DNA of 64,000 bases from Actibacterium atlanticum (GTDB lineage Bacteria > Pseudomonadota > Alphaproteobacteria > Rhodobacterales > Rhodobacteraceae). The translations under genes were made by a program, and so were the position numbers. Under the pieces are notes generated by a model. The model was not told the DNA's origin. It worked only from the letters and a program-made list of their open reading frames with translations, and searched no databases. The stretch lies in NCBI RefSeq assembly GCF_000671395.1, contig NZ_AQQY01000003.1, positions 228,417-292,416 of the forward strand, read 5' to 3'. Numbering within the stretch: the first letter of the stretch is position 1; every line of letters starts with the position of its first letter. Of the stretch, positions 8,024 through 16,077 are shown piece by piece.

Positions 8024-9018
8024 TTGCCTTTGCGCTGGCTGTTCCCGCAGCCGCGCAATCCCTTCGTATCAGCACCTACAATACCGAACTGTCCCGCAAA
8101 GGGCCGGGGCTGTTGCTGCATGCCTTCAACAAAGGCGGCGATGCGCAAATCACTGCCGTGGTCGATGCCATCACCCGGACCAAACCCGATGTCATCGCGC
8201 TTCAGGGGCTGGATTATGACCTGAGCGGCGCGACCCTTGCGGCCTTGGGCGCCGCCCTTGCGCAGGCCGGACACGACTTGCCCTATGTCTTTGCCGCCCG
8301 ACCCAATTCAGGGTGGCGCACGGGTTTGGACCATGACGGTGACGGATATGCCGATGGCCCGCGCGATGCACAGGGGTTTGGGTGGTATTCAGGGCAGGGC
8401 GGGATGGCCGTTTTGTCACGCTACCCACTGGGCGAGGTACAGGATTTCTCGGACTATCTGTGGAAAGACCTGCCCGGCGCGCTCTTGCCGCATGTTGACG
8501 GCGCTCCCTTCCCTTCGAAACAGGTTCAGGAGGTACAACGCCTGTCTTCTGTCGGGCATTGGCTGGTGCCCGTTCTGATTGGGGACACCGTGGTGAATGT
8601 TCTGACTTTTCATTCTGGCCCGCCGGTGTTTGACGGCCCCGAAGATCGAAACGGCAAACGCAACCATGATGAAATCAGGTTCTGGCAACTGTTGCTGGAC
8701 GGCGCGCTGCCCTTTCAAGCCCCCGCTGCGCCCTTTGTGATTGCCGGGGACGCCAACCTTGACCCGGACCGCAGTGACGGGTTGCGCGCTGCGATCCGCG
8801 ATATGCTGGCCGATCCGCGCCTGCAGGACCCGCGCCCCAGCAGCGCGCAGGCCGGGCTGAACACGGTGGACTGGCCCAACGGACCGGGGCAACTGCGGGT
8901 GGACTATGTTCTGCCGTCCGCCGATCTGCGCATTCTGGATGCCGGGGTGGACTGGCCTGCCCAGCCCGAAGCAGGCTCTCGCCACCGGCTTGTCTGGGTC
9001 GATATCGCCTTGCCTTAA
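7900..9018 (+). CDS. Secreted endonuclease/exonuclease/phosphatase-family protein
   Basis: Member of the metal-dependent EEP fold (DNase I/exonuclease III/phosphodiesterase). Visible elements are LRISTYNTEL (Asn of the first strand), PDVIALQGLDYD (the usual metal-binding Glu is replaced by Gly-Leu-Asp here), TFHSG, FVIAGDANLDPD (catalytic Asp and Asn), RVDYVLPS and the terminal HRLVWVDI (catalytic His). A signal sequence (ASLIAFALAVPAAAQ) ends about residue 53, so it acts in the periplasm or outside. The only ATG, at 7900, forces a 124-base overlap with the preceding gene and a basic 35-residue leader, so the true start may be a non-ATG codon near 8020. Substrate unknown; homologues act on nucleic acids, phosphoinositides or sphingomyelin. 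Confidence 0.78.
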   Translation: MGDATFQPDYARHGDLAGRGPDRPRPSKRKPRRRRLVAASLIAFALAVPAAAQSLRISTYNTELSRKGPGLLLHAFNKGGDAQITAVVDAITRTKPDVIALQGLDYDLSGATLAALGAALAQAGHDLPYVFAARPNSGWRTGLDHDGDGYADGPRDAQGFGWYSGQGGMAVLSRYPLGEVQDFSDYLWKDLPGALLPHVDGAPFPSKQVQEVQRLSSVGHWLVPVLIGDTVVNVLTFHSGPPVFDGPEDRNGKRNHDEIRFWQLLLDGALPFQAPAAPFVIAGDANLDPDRSDGLRAAIRDMLADPRLQDPRPSSAQAGLNTVDWPNGPGQLRVDYVLPSADLRILDAGVDWPAQPEAGSRHRLVWVDIALP

Positions 9019-9091
9019 AGGCATCTGGCTTGACCCCAGCGGGGCAAGCGAATAAGCCCTGCGCAACCAGAAAAGCAAGGACGAATTTCAG

Positions 9092-10198
9092 ATGAGCACC
9101 CCTTCCATTCTCATCCTGCCGGGTGACGGTATCGGCCCGGAAGTCATGGCCGAAGTACGCAAGATCATCGACTGGTACGGCGCAAAGCGCGACCTGGGCT
9201 TTGACGTGTCCGAAGATCTTGTCGGCGGTGCTGCCTATGACAAGCACGGTGTGCCTCTGGCCGATGAAACCATGGAAAAGGCGCAACAGGTTGACGCCGT
9301 TCTGCTGGGCGCCGTGGGCGGCCCCAAATACGATGATCTGGACTTCAGCGTAAAACCCGAACGCGGCCTGCTGCGCCTGCGCAAGGAAATGGACCTGTTT
9401 TCCAACCTGCGCCCCGCCCAGTGTTTTGACGCGCTGGCCGATTTCAGCTCGCTGAAAAAAGACGTGGTCGCCGGTCTGGACATCATGATCGTGCGCGAAC
9501 TGACCTCGGGCATCTACTTTGGTGAGCCCCGCGGTATCATCGAAGAAGGCAACGAGCGTGTGGGAATCAACACCCAGCGTTACACCGAATCTGAAATCGC
9601 CCGCGTGGCCCGCTCGGCGTTTGAACTGGCACGGCGTCGTGGCAACAAAGTCTGCTCGATGGAAAAAGCCAACGTGATGGAAAGCGGTATCCTGTGGCGC
9701 GACGTGGTGACCGAAGTGCATCAGGCCGAATACAGCGATGTGGAACTGTCGCACATGTATGCCGACGCGGGCGCCATGCAGCTGTGCCGCTGGCCCAAAC
9801 AGTTCGACGTGATCGTCACCGACAACCTGTTCGGCGACCTGCTGTCGGATGCGGCGGCGATGCTGACCGGCTCGCTGGGCATGCTGCCCTCGGCCAGCCT
9901 TGGTGCGCCGATGGCCAACGGTCGCCCGAAGGCGCTGTATGAGCCGGTCCACGGGTCCGCCCCTGACATCGCGGGCGAAGGCAAAGCCAACCCGATCGCC
10001 TGTATCCTCAGCTTCGCCATGGCGCTGCGCTACAGCTTTGATCAGGGGGCCGAGGCTGACCGCCTTGAGGAAGCCGTTGAAAAAGTACTGGCCGATGGTG
10101 TGCGCACCGCTGACCTGCTGGGCGAAGAGGGCGTTGACCCTGTGTCGACCAGCCAGATGGGCGATGCTGTCATCGCGGCGCTGGACGCCAGCATCTGA
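9092..10198 (+). CDS. leuB: 3-isopropylmalate dehydrogenase
   Basis: NAD-dependent oxidative decarboxylase, the third dedicated enzyme of leucine synthesis. The 368-residue protein has [11 protein letters not shown] at the N-terminus, the LFSNLRPA segment, [14 protein letters not shown], the [25 protein letters not shown] metal/cofactor region and [18 protein letters not shown]. An AAGGACG ribosome binding site precedes the ATG. It stands 2.2 kb after leuD on the same strand, split from it by two genes of unrelated function and by the leuD terminator. It is probably transcribed separately, and its own terminator follows. Confidence 0.98.
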   Translation: MSTPSILILPGDGIGPEVMAEVRKIIDWYGAKRDLGFDVSEDLVGGAAYDKHGVPLADETMEKAQQVDAVLLGAVGGPKYDDLDFSVKPERGLLRLRKEMDLFSNLRPAQCFDALADFSSLKKDVVAGLDIMIVRELTSGIYFGEPRGIIEEGNERVGINTQRYTESEIARVARSAFELARRRGNKVCSMEKANVMESGILWRDVVTEVHQAEYSDVELSHMYADAGAMQLCRWPKQFDVIVTDNLFGDLLSDAAAMLTGSLGMLPSASLGAPMANGRPKALYEPVHGSAPDIAGEGKANPIACILSFAMALRYSFDQGAEADRLEEAVEKVLADGVRTADLLGEEGVDPVSTSQMGDAVIAALDASI

Positions 10199-10222
10199 TC
10201 CCACCCGGATATCCCGAAACGG

Positions 10223-10246
10223 AAACCCGGCGATTTCGCCGGGTTT
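10223..10246 (+). terminator. Rho-independent terminator after leuB
   Basis: Ten-base-pair stem AAACCCGGCG / CGCCGGGTTT with the four-base loop ATTT, followed by CTTGCTTT. It lies 24 bases after the leuB stop. Confidence 0.88.
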
Positions 10247-10326
10247 CTTGCTTTCAGGGCTTTGAAACGGCTGGATTGCGCGGCATTGATTGCGCTAACG
10301 TCGCTTTAGTGTGGAAGGAGTCCCCC

Positions 10327-11271
10327 ATGGGAAGCAATGTCAAAGGCGCGCTGATGGCCCTGTTGGCCTTCGCGATCTTCTCGGGCCACGATGTGATCGT
10401 GCGCCTGCTCGGCGGAGACTACTCGCCGGTGCAGATCCTGTTCTTCACCTCGCTGATGTCCTTTCCACTGATCACTCTGATGCTGGTGCGCGACCCTACG
10501 CAGGGCAACTTGCGTCCGGTCCACCCGTGGTGGATCGCGGCGCGATCTGTCTCGATGGCGCTGGTCGGCCTGTGCGCTTTCTATGCCTTCACCGTGCTGC
10601 CGCTGGCGCAGGTCTATGCGATCCTGTTCGCCTCGCCCTTGCTGATCACAATGCTGGCGATCCCGCTTTTGGGCGAAAAGGTCGGGCTGCACCGGTCTTT
10701 GGCCGTACTGGTCGGGATGGCCGGGGTTATCGTGGTTCTGCGACCCGGCTCTACGGAACTGGGGCTGGGCCACGCCGCGGCCTTTCTGGCAGCGATGTTC
10801 AACGCGGTGCAATCCATCATCGCGCGCCGCATTGGCTCCAAAGAACGCAGCGTGGTGATGCTGTTGTTTCCGCTGGCGACAACCTTTCTGATGATGGGGG
10901 GCGCCTTGGCCCTGACCTATGAACCAATGCCGCTGATTGATCTGGGCAGCATGGCCGTCATCGCCTTGCTTGGCTTTATTGCGTCTTTCTTTCTGGTCGC
11001 GGCATACACGCACGCCGAGGCCGCCATCGTCGCCCCAATGCAGTATTCCCAGATCATCTGGGCCGCTTTTTATGGCTATGTGCTGTTCGACGAACTGGTT
11101 GATACAACAACGATCCTCGGCACCAGCATCATCGTCGCAAGCGGCCTTTATATCGTGGTGCGCGAAGCCGCAGGCGGCACCTCGGTGGAAACGCCGGTGC
11201 TGCGGACGCGCACCCGTGGCTTTACCCCCGGTGCGTTCAGGATTTCCGTCGCATTGCGCCGGAAATCCTAA
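10327..11271 (+). CDS. EamA/DMT-family transporter
   Basis: Inner-membrane protein of 314 residues with ten predicted helices formed by two EamA repeats. This is the drug/metabolite transporter fold that exports or imports small metabolites. The start ATG at 10327 has a clear GGAAGGAG ribosome binding site. Hydrophobic segments begin with GALMALLAFAIFSGHDVIVRLL. The second repeat starts near LGHAAAFLAAMFNAVQSIIARR. The C-terminal tail after residue 285 (about 30 residues) is hydrophilic and basic. The substrate cannot be predicted. It lies between the leuB terminator and tRNA-Pro, with no functional partner nearby. Confidence 0.88.
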   Translation: MGSNVKGALMALLAFAIFSGHDVIVRLLGGDYSPVQILFFTSLMSFPLITLMLVRDPTQGNLRPVHPWWIAARSVSMALVGLCAFYAFTVLPLAQVYAILFASPLLITMLAIPLLGEKVGLHRSLAVLVGMAGVIVVLRPGSTELGLGHAAAFLAAMFNAVQSIIARRIGSKERSVVMLLFPLATTFLMMGGALALTYEPMPLIDLGSMAVIALLGFIASFFLVAAYTHAEAAIVAPMQYSQIIWAAFYGYVLFDELVDTTTILGTSIIVASGLYIVVREAAGGTSVETPVLRTRTRGFTPGAFRISVALRRKS

Positions 11272-11322
11272 GCATTTGGGCTTGCCAAGCCCCATCGAAA
11301 GGCGTACGACGCCCGCCACGGT

Positions 11323-11399
11323 CGGAGTGTAGCTCAGCCTGGTAGAGCACTGTCTTCGGGAGGCAGGGGTCGGAGGTTCGAATCCTCTCACTCCGACCA
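11323..11399 (+). tRNA. tRNA-Pro, anticodon CGG
   Basis: A 77-nt cloverleaf. The acceptor CGGAGTG pairs with CACTCCG, followed by an encoded ACCA end. The D arm is AGCTCAGCCTGGTAGAGC and the anticodon arm CTGTC-TTCGGGA-GGCAG places CGG at positions 34-36. The T arm GAGGTTCGAATCCTC is canonical. It reads proline codon CCG. Confidence 0.97.
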
Positions 11400-11491
11400 A
11401 ATTCACATCACATAACAGCCCCTAAGCCTGCGCAACGCGGATGCCCCTTTGGGTTCAAGCCGGCAGGGCACAACGACGCTGCTTACGGCGT

Positions 11492-12349
11492 TCAGGCAAA
11501 GTTGAAGATATCCTCGGTAACATCCACGGCGCTGACACCGGCCAGCTCGATGACGCCATAGTCGGTAGTGATCACCGCATTGCCATAGCTGTTTTCTGTG
11601 ACGGCCACGCCCGACATGTTCAACGTGTGAATATCGGTGAAATCAATGGCGTCGAACAAAGGGTCAAAGTCGAGGATAATATCCGTGCCACCGCCGGCCT
11701 CTTCTTCGTCGTGGAACATGAAGGTATCCGCACCGCCCCCTCCAAAGATGATGTCATTGCCGATGCCTGCGTAAATCTCTTCGCTGGCGTTTGACCCGAC
11801 CACGATGTCCTCACCGCCCTGATCAGGGCCGCTGTGGACGCTATAGGTGTGGTTATCGCCACTCAGATAAGAGAAGTGATACGCGGGCGCGCCGGTGCCG
11901 ATATCCAGTTCTTCGATGAAGAAACCGTTCCCGGCGTAAAAGTCGCGCATCACGATCTGCCCGGTGGTACCTGCGTTGTCATAGGTCAGGATCAGGTCGT
12001 CGCCACTGATCTGAAGCCCAATGCTGTGCAGCGCAGCGTCCGTCGAGGTGAACCCATCCAGCACGACCCGGTCCTCGCCCGTGGCATAGTATCCGGTGCC
12101 CGTCGGCGCGCTGCCGCGATCCCAGATCAGATCGGTACCGCCATCCGTTGTGGAGATTTCATAGGAGTCCCCACCATGGCCTCCGATCAGAATATCATTG
12201 CCCGCCCCGGCAATCAGCCGGTCATCCCCGCCGCGTCCCAGAAACAGATCGCGCAGGCCTGATCCCACAAGCACATCTGCGTTCTGGGTGCCGATCTCAA
12301 AATTCCATGCCCCGGCGGCCAACGCGCCGGTTTGGGTGCTTGTTCTCAT
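11492..12349 (-). CDS. RTX (hemolysin-type) calcium-binding protein
   Basis: Acidic 285-residue protein with no classical signal peptide. Near residues 25-60 it has RTX nonapeptides (GRGGDDRLI, GAGNDILI, GGHGGDSYE). A central beta-rich part follows, then a second RTX patch near 185-215 (GIGNDIIFGGGGADTF). The end resembles the C-terminal secretion region of type I exported RTX proteins (DIILDFDPLFDAIDF...GNAVITTDYGVIELAGV). Such proteins bind calcium outside the cell after export by a type I secretion system. No exporter gene is in the window. A ribosome binding site AAAGGA precedes the ATG. Its catalytic or structural role is unknown. Confidence 0.82.
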   Translation of the reverse strand: MRTSTQTGALAAGAWNFEIGTQNADVLVGSGLRDLFLGRGGDDRLIAGAGNDILIGGHGGDSYEISTTDGGTDLIWDRGSAPTGTGYYATGEDRVVLDGFTSTDAALHSIGLQISGDDLILTYDNAGTTGQIVMRDFYAGNGFFIEELDIGTGAPAYHFSYLSGDNHTYSVHSGPDQGGEDIVVGSNASEEIYAGIGNDIIFGGGGADTFMFHDEEEAGGGTDIILDFDPLFDAIDFTDIHTLNMSGVAVTENSYGNAVITTDYGVIELAGVSAVDVTEDIFNFA

Positions 12350-12627
12350 CCCAGTGTCCTTTCCTCGATGCGCGCGCTTCCGTTCCCCAAGCTGACGCTA
12401 ACCGCGCCTTGGCACCGGTCCCATAGGCCGGGCGGTATAAACCCTGAAACATATTCAATTTATAACATTGGTTTAGAGGCCGATATGACCGGAATCAAAC
12501 GGGCCTTTTGGTGTTGTGATCGCGAACTCATCGGTTGTTCTGCCGACAGGGTTGAAGCCCAGCCACTTAAAAGAGATGGTTTTCAATAAACCAGTTTTTG
12601 ACATCCTTTCATTGAGACGGATTCCCC

Positions 12628-13431
12628 ATGACAAAGACACCGCGCCATTTGGCGGAACCACCAGTCGATATTCCCATCCTTGATTGGTGGGCCGGGTGCT
12701 ATGACCATGTTTTCGTTGTGCTGAACCCGTTCTTTCGCGTGCCGGGCTACACGCCAGCGACGGCGGCTTATGGCCCTATACGATCTGACGTTACCAGCGC
12801 GACCGACATTGTAGAACTGGTAACACGGCCCCATCAGCCGCGCCCCAACGAGGCCCCCGAAGATTTTGACGATATAATCAAGGAAACCGGCCAGATTGTG
12901 CCCTGGGCTGAGGTCCAGAAGGCCATCGGGGTGCAGGATTTCCAGACCTTTGCACGAAACGCCTGGCTATGGGCCGTTCAGGTCACGCGCAACGACACCG
13001 ATCCGGCAATCTACAAAGCCTTGGATCATTACCAAAGGGAAACGGGCACTTACCCGCCCGAGGATGATACGCTTGCAGCTGTTCTGGAACCCACGCTTGA
13101 GCAGTACCTGTCGGCGCTAGGGCAGGAGCAGGTCGACTATTGGGATGAATGGCGACAGGCGGTAGAGACTAAGCCGGTGAGTTTGCTGCGCAAAGGCGCC
13201 CCTTGTGTCAATGTTAAAGGCAAGATGCTTTGTGCCGTTGCCGCACCGGGGATGGTACTGTGTTGGTCACACGATGATGTTTTCGGACTGCTGGCGCTGA
13301 CCGACGACATGAAGCGCCGCGCAAATCCCGCCGCGTATTTCGAAGGCTTCTGGGTCGGCCGCAACACCTATTGCGACGTGTTCAACCCGCTTGATAGGAT
13401 CGAGCGCAAGCCACCACAGCCCGGAAACTGA
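12628..13431 (+). CDS. Protein of unknown function, 267 residues
   Basis: Not recognised. It is a soluble acidic protein with no signal peptide or membrane segment. The N-terminal part has WWAGCYDHVFVVLNPFFRVPG, the middle is rich in Asp, Glu and Gln, and the C-terminal half contains PCVNVKGKMLCAVAAPG and LCWSHDDVFGLLALTDDMKRR. Codon usage looks native. It stands alone on the plus strand between an oppositely oriented RTX gene and pnp, and shares the bidirectional terminator at 13432 with pnp. Its AT-rich 5' flank (about 12440-12480) may hold its promoter. No functional context is offered by neighbours. Confidence 0.75.
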   Translation: MTKTPRHLAEPPVDIPILDWWAGCYDHVFVVLNPFFRVPGYTPATAAYGPIRSDVTSATDIVELVTRPHQPRPNEAPEDFDDIIKETGQIVPWAEVQKAIGVQDFQTFARNAWLWAVQVTRNDTDPAIYKALDHYQRETGTYPPEDDTLAAVLEPTLEQYLSALGQEQVDYWDEWRQAVETKPVSLLRKGAPCVNVKGKMLCAVAAPGMVLCWSHDDVFGLLALTDDMKRRANPAAYFEGFWVGRNTYCDVFNPLDRIERKPPQPGN

Positions 13432-13459
13432 AAAGCCCCGGCGCGATGGCCGGGGCTTT
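13432..13459. terminator. Bidirectional terminator between the 12628 gene and pnp
   Basis: Stem AAAGCCCCGGC (13432-13442) pairs perfectly with GCCGGGGCTTT (13449-13459) around a six-base loop. It begins one base after the stop of the plus-strand gene and 24 bases beyond the pnp stop. The A and T ends serve both directions. Confidence 0.85.
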
Positions 13460-13483
13460 CCGATGTTTGGTTTAGAAAGTCGC

Positions 13484-15610
13484 TTACGCGTCTTCTTGCT
13501 TGGCCTCTTCGCCGGTGGCCTGATCGACGACTTTCATCGACAGGCGAACCTTGCCGCGATCGTCAAAGCCCAGCAGCTTGACCCAGACTTCCTGACCTTC
13601 TTTCAGAACGTCCGAAGGGTGGTTCAGGCGGCGGTTTTCGATCTGGCTGACGTGCACCAGACCGTCGCGCTTGCCAAAGAAGTTCACAAAGGCGCCGAAG
13701 TCGACGATCTTTACGACCTTACCTTTATAGATCTTGCCTTCTTCGGGCTCGGCCACGATCGAATGGATCATGTCATAGGCCTTCTTGATCGACTCACCAT
13801 CGGGCGAAGCGATCTTGATCACACCGTCGTCGTTGATGTCGACCTTGGCACCCGAAACTTCCACGATCTCGCGGATGACCTTACCACCCGAGCCGATCAC
13901 TTCGCGGATCTTGTCGGTGGGGACAGTCATGGTTTCGATGCGCGGAGCATGCACGCTGAACTCAGCGGTGCCCGACAGGGCTTTGTTCATCTCACCCAGA
14001 ATGTGCAGACGGCCTTCCTTGGCTTGTGCCAGGGCTTTCTCCATGATCTCGGGCGTGATGCCTGCGACCTTGATGTCCATCTGCAGCGAGGTGATGCCCG
14101 CTTCGGTCCCGGCGACCTTGAAGTCCATGTCGCCCAGGTGGTCTTCGTCACCCAGAATGTCGGTCAGGATGCCGTACGAGCCATCTTCTTCCAGAACCAG
14201 CCCCATGGCCACACCGGCCACAGCAGCTTTCAGCGGCACACCAGCGTCCATCATCGACAGCGAGCCACCGCAGACCGACGCCATCGAGGACGAGCCGTTC
14301 GATTCGGTGATTTCCGACACCAGACGCAGGGTGTACGGGAAGTCAGTCGCGGCGGGCAGAACAGCCTGCAGCGCACGCCATGCCAGCTTACCGTGACCGA
14401 TCTCGCGGCGGCCGGGGCCACCTACGCGGCCAACTTCACCAACCGAATAGGGCGGGAAGTTATAGTGCAGCATGAAGTTCGATTTGAAGTTGCCGTGCAG
14501 CGCGTCGATGAACTGTTCGTCATCGCCAGTGCCCAGCGTGGTCACAACCAGACCCTGCGTTTCACCGCGGGTGAACAGGGCCGAACCATGGGTCCGCGGC
14601 AGCAGGCCGGTTTCGCACACGATCGGGCGCACCTGATCCAGAGCACGACCGTCAATCCGCTTGCCTTCTTTCACAACCGACCCACGCAGAACGCTCGATT
14701 CCAGCTTTTTCAGCGCCGAACCCAGGTTCTGGTCTTCCAGTTGCTCTTCGGTCAGGCCAGCTTTGATGGCCTCTTTGGCGGCAGACACGGCTGCAACGCG
14801 TTCCTGCTTGTCAGTGATCGCATAGGCGGCGCGCATCTGCTCTTCGCCTGCGGCTTTCACCACCTCAAACAGTTCGCTGTAGTCGGGCGCGTCAAAGGTG
14901 AACGGTTCTTTGGCGGTTTCTTCGGCCAGATCAATGATCAGGTCGATGACCGGCTGGATTTGCGCGTGGGCAAAGTTCACCGCACCCAGCATCTCGGCTT
15001 CGGTCAGTTCATAGGCCTCGGATTCAACCATCATCACGGCGTCTTTGGTGCCGGCAACAACCAGATCCAGACGCTGTTCAGGGTTGTTGCGCAGATCGTG
15101 CATGTCATCCACTTCGGGGTTCAGCACATAGTCGCCATCCACAAACCCAACGCGGGCACAGGCGATCGGGCCCATGAACGGCACACCCGAAATCGTCAGC
15201 GCAGCCGACGCAGCGATCATCGCAACGATGTCGGGGTCATTGACCAGATCGTGGCTCAACACGGTGCACATCACCAGAACTTCGTGCTTGAAGCCGGGAA
15301 CAAACAGCGGGCGGATCGGACGGTCGATCAGACGCGCCGTCAGAGTTTCCTTCTCGGTGGGGCGGGCCTCACGCTTGAAGAAACCACCGGGGACTTTACC
15401 GGCAGCATAGTATTTTTCCTGATAGTGCACGGTCAGCGGAAAGAAATCCTGACCGGGCTTTTGTTCCTTGGCAAAGGTCACGTTCGCCATGACGCTGGTT
15501 TCGCCCAGCGTGGCAATCACAGTGCCGTCTGCCTGACGGGCAACCTTGCCCGTTTCCAGTGTCAGCGTTTCATCGCCCCACTGCATGCTTTTCTTAACTT
15601 CGTTGAACAT
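13484..15610 (-). CDS. pnp: Polyribonucleotide nucleotidyltransferase (PNPase)
   Basis: Phosphorolytic 3'-5' exoribonuclease of mRNA and rRNA turnover. The 708 residues show the full architecture: two RNase PH domains separated by an all-alpha linker, a KH domain ([11 protein letters not shown], about residue 560) and an S1 domain ([17 protein letters not shown], about 625-690). The second RNase PH domain holds the active site ([30 protein letters not shown]). The ATG at 15610 is preceded by TAGGAAAA. In related genomes rpsO lies immediately upstream. Here rpsO is 5.5 kb away, with a plus-strand redox operon between them. A strong leader hairpin lies just upstream (separate entry). Confidence 0.98.
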   Translation of the reverse strand: MFNEVKKSMQWGDETLTLETGKVARQADGTVIATLGETSVMANVTFAKEQKPGQDFFPLTVHYQEKYYAAGKVPGGFFKREARPTEKETLTARLIDRPIRPLFVPGFKHEVLVMCTVLSHDLVNDPDIVAMIAASAALTISGVPFMGPIACARVGFVDGDYVLNPEVDDMHDLRNNPEQRLDLVVAGTKDAVMMVESEAYELTEAEMLGAVNFAHAQIQPVIDLIIDLAEETAKEPFTFDAPDYSELFEVVKAAGEEQMRAAYAITDKQERVAAVSAAKEAIKAGLTEEQLEDQNLGSALKKLESSVLRGSVVKEGKRIDGRALDQVRPIVCETGLLPRTHGSALFTRGETQGLVVTTLGTGDDEQFIDALHGNFKSNFMLHYNFPPYSVGEVGRVGGPGRREIGHGKLAWRALQAVLPAATDFPYTLRLVSEITESNGSSSMASVCGGSLSMMDAGVPLKAAVAGVAMGLVLEEDGSYGILTDILGDEDHLGDMDFKVAGTEAGITSLQMDIKVAGITPEIMEKALAQAKEGRLHILGEMNKALSGTAEFSVHAPRIETMTVPTDKIREVIGSGGKVIREIVEVSGAKVDINDDGVIKIASPDGESIKKAYDMIHSIVAEPEEGKIYKGKVVKIVDFGAFVNFFGKRDGLVHVSQIENRRLNHPSDVLKEGQEVWVKLLGFDDRGKVRLSMKVVDQATGEEAKQEDA

Positions 15611-15625
15611 CGTGTTTTCCTAGTT

Positions 15626-15654
15626 GGGAGCACACCCGGCCCTCCGGGTCTCCC
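15626..15654 (-). promoter_or_regulatory. Stem-loop in the pnp 5' leader
   Basis: Read on the minus strand, GGGAG pairs with CTCCC (5 bp) and, inside it, ACCCGG pairs with CCGGGT (6 bp) around a four-base loop. There is a 3-base bulge on one side. The hairpin ends 15 bases before the pnp ATG, next to its ribosome binding site. In E. coli a leader hairpin cut by RNase III allows PNPase to autoregulate; this element could do the same. That link is inference. Confidence 0.5.
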
Positions 15655-16077
15655 GTTTTGCATGACGGCCCCATTGCCGCCGGCCCCTGTTGTCGTATCC
15701 GTCCATCGCGTCGGGGCCCGTGCGCCATGGTCTTGGATGGAAGGGCCATATAGGAAAATCAGTGATTTGGAAAGCCGGGAGTTTGCGCAACCATTGCCTT
15801 TGCAAGCGCGGCAATTTCGGCTCCGAATCTGTCGCTGCTCCCGACGGCATGCAAAAGGTTAACGATTCATTTCGCGCCTAAATCGCGGGCAATGCGGTGT
15901 AAACGCCGTCGCCATCTCGGGCAACGCGGCTTTCTCTGCAGCGCAGAACTTGACTTCAATGGTTAACTGCATCGGATTGAACGTGCTGCGGCCAATGGCG
16001 GTCACTGGCATTCAATTCGGGCAACGTTGCTCTCTATCGGTAGCACCTTCGGGTGGCCACCTATCTTGAGCTGAGCA
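15655..16077. other. Intergenic region between pnp and the redox operon
   Basis: About 420 bases without a convincing gene. It must contain the divergent promoters for pnp and for the operon starting at 16078. TTGACT at about 15951 could be a -35 element, but no matching -10 was found. I looked for an FNR/DNR-type TTGAT-N4-ATCAA box and did not see one. The ribosome binding site for the 16078 gene (TTGAGCTGAG) is weak. Confidence 0.5.

Noticed and set aside
8675..10204. Minus-strand frame of 509 codons opposite leuB
   Set aside because: It overlaps leuB completely, has composition typical of an antisense shadow and no ribosome binding site or domain.
11323..11491. tRNA-Pro as an integration site
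   Set aside because: No copy of the tRNA 3' end was found downstream and no integrase gene follows.
12332..12589. Small plus-strand frame with an internal ATG at 12484 and GAGG upstream
   Set aside because: The 34-codon product has no recognisable feature and the region is more likely the 5' flank of the 12628 gene. Not strong enough to call.
13391..15862. A very long plus-strand open frame (823 codons) opposite pnp
   Set aside because: It mirrors the PNPase gene on the other strand; its translation is rich in His, Arg and Gln, as expected for the complement of a GC-rich gene, and matches no family.
15900..16077. Search for an FNR/DNR-type box before the redox operon
   Set aside because: No TTGAT-N4-ATCAA or close variant was found, so control by oxygen or NO through this family is not supported by the sequence.
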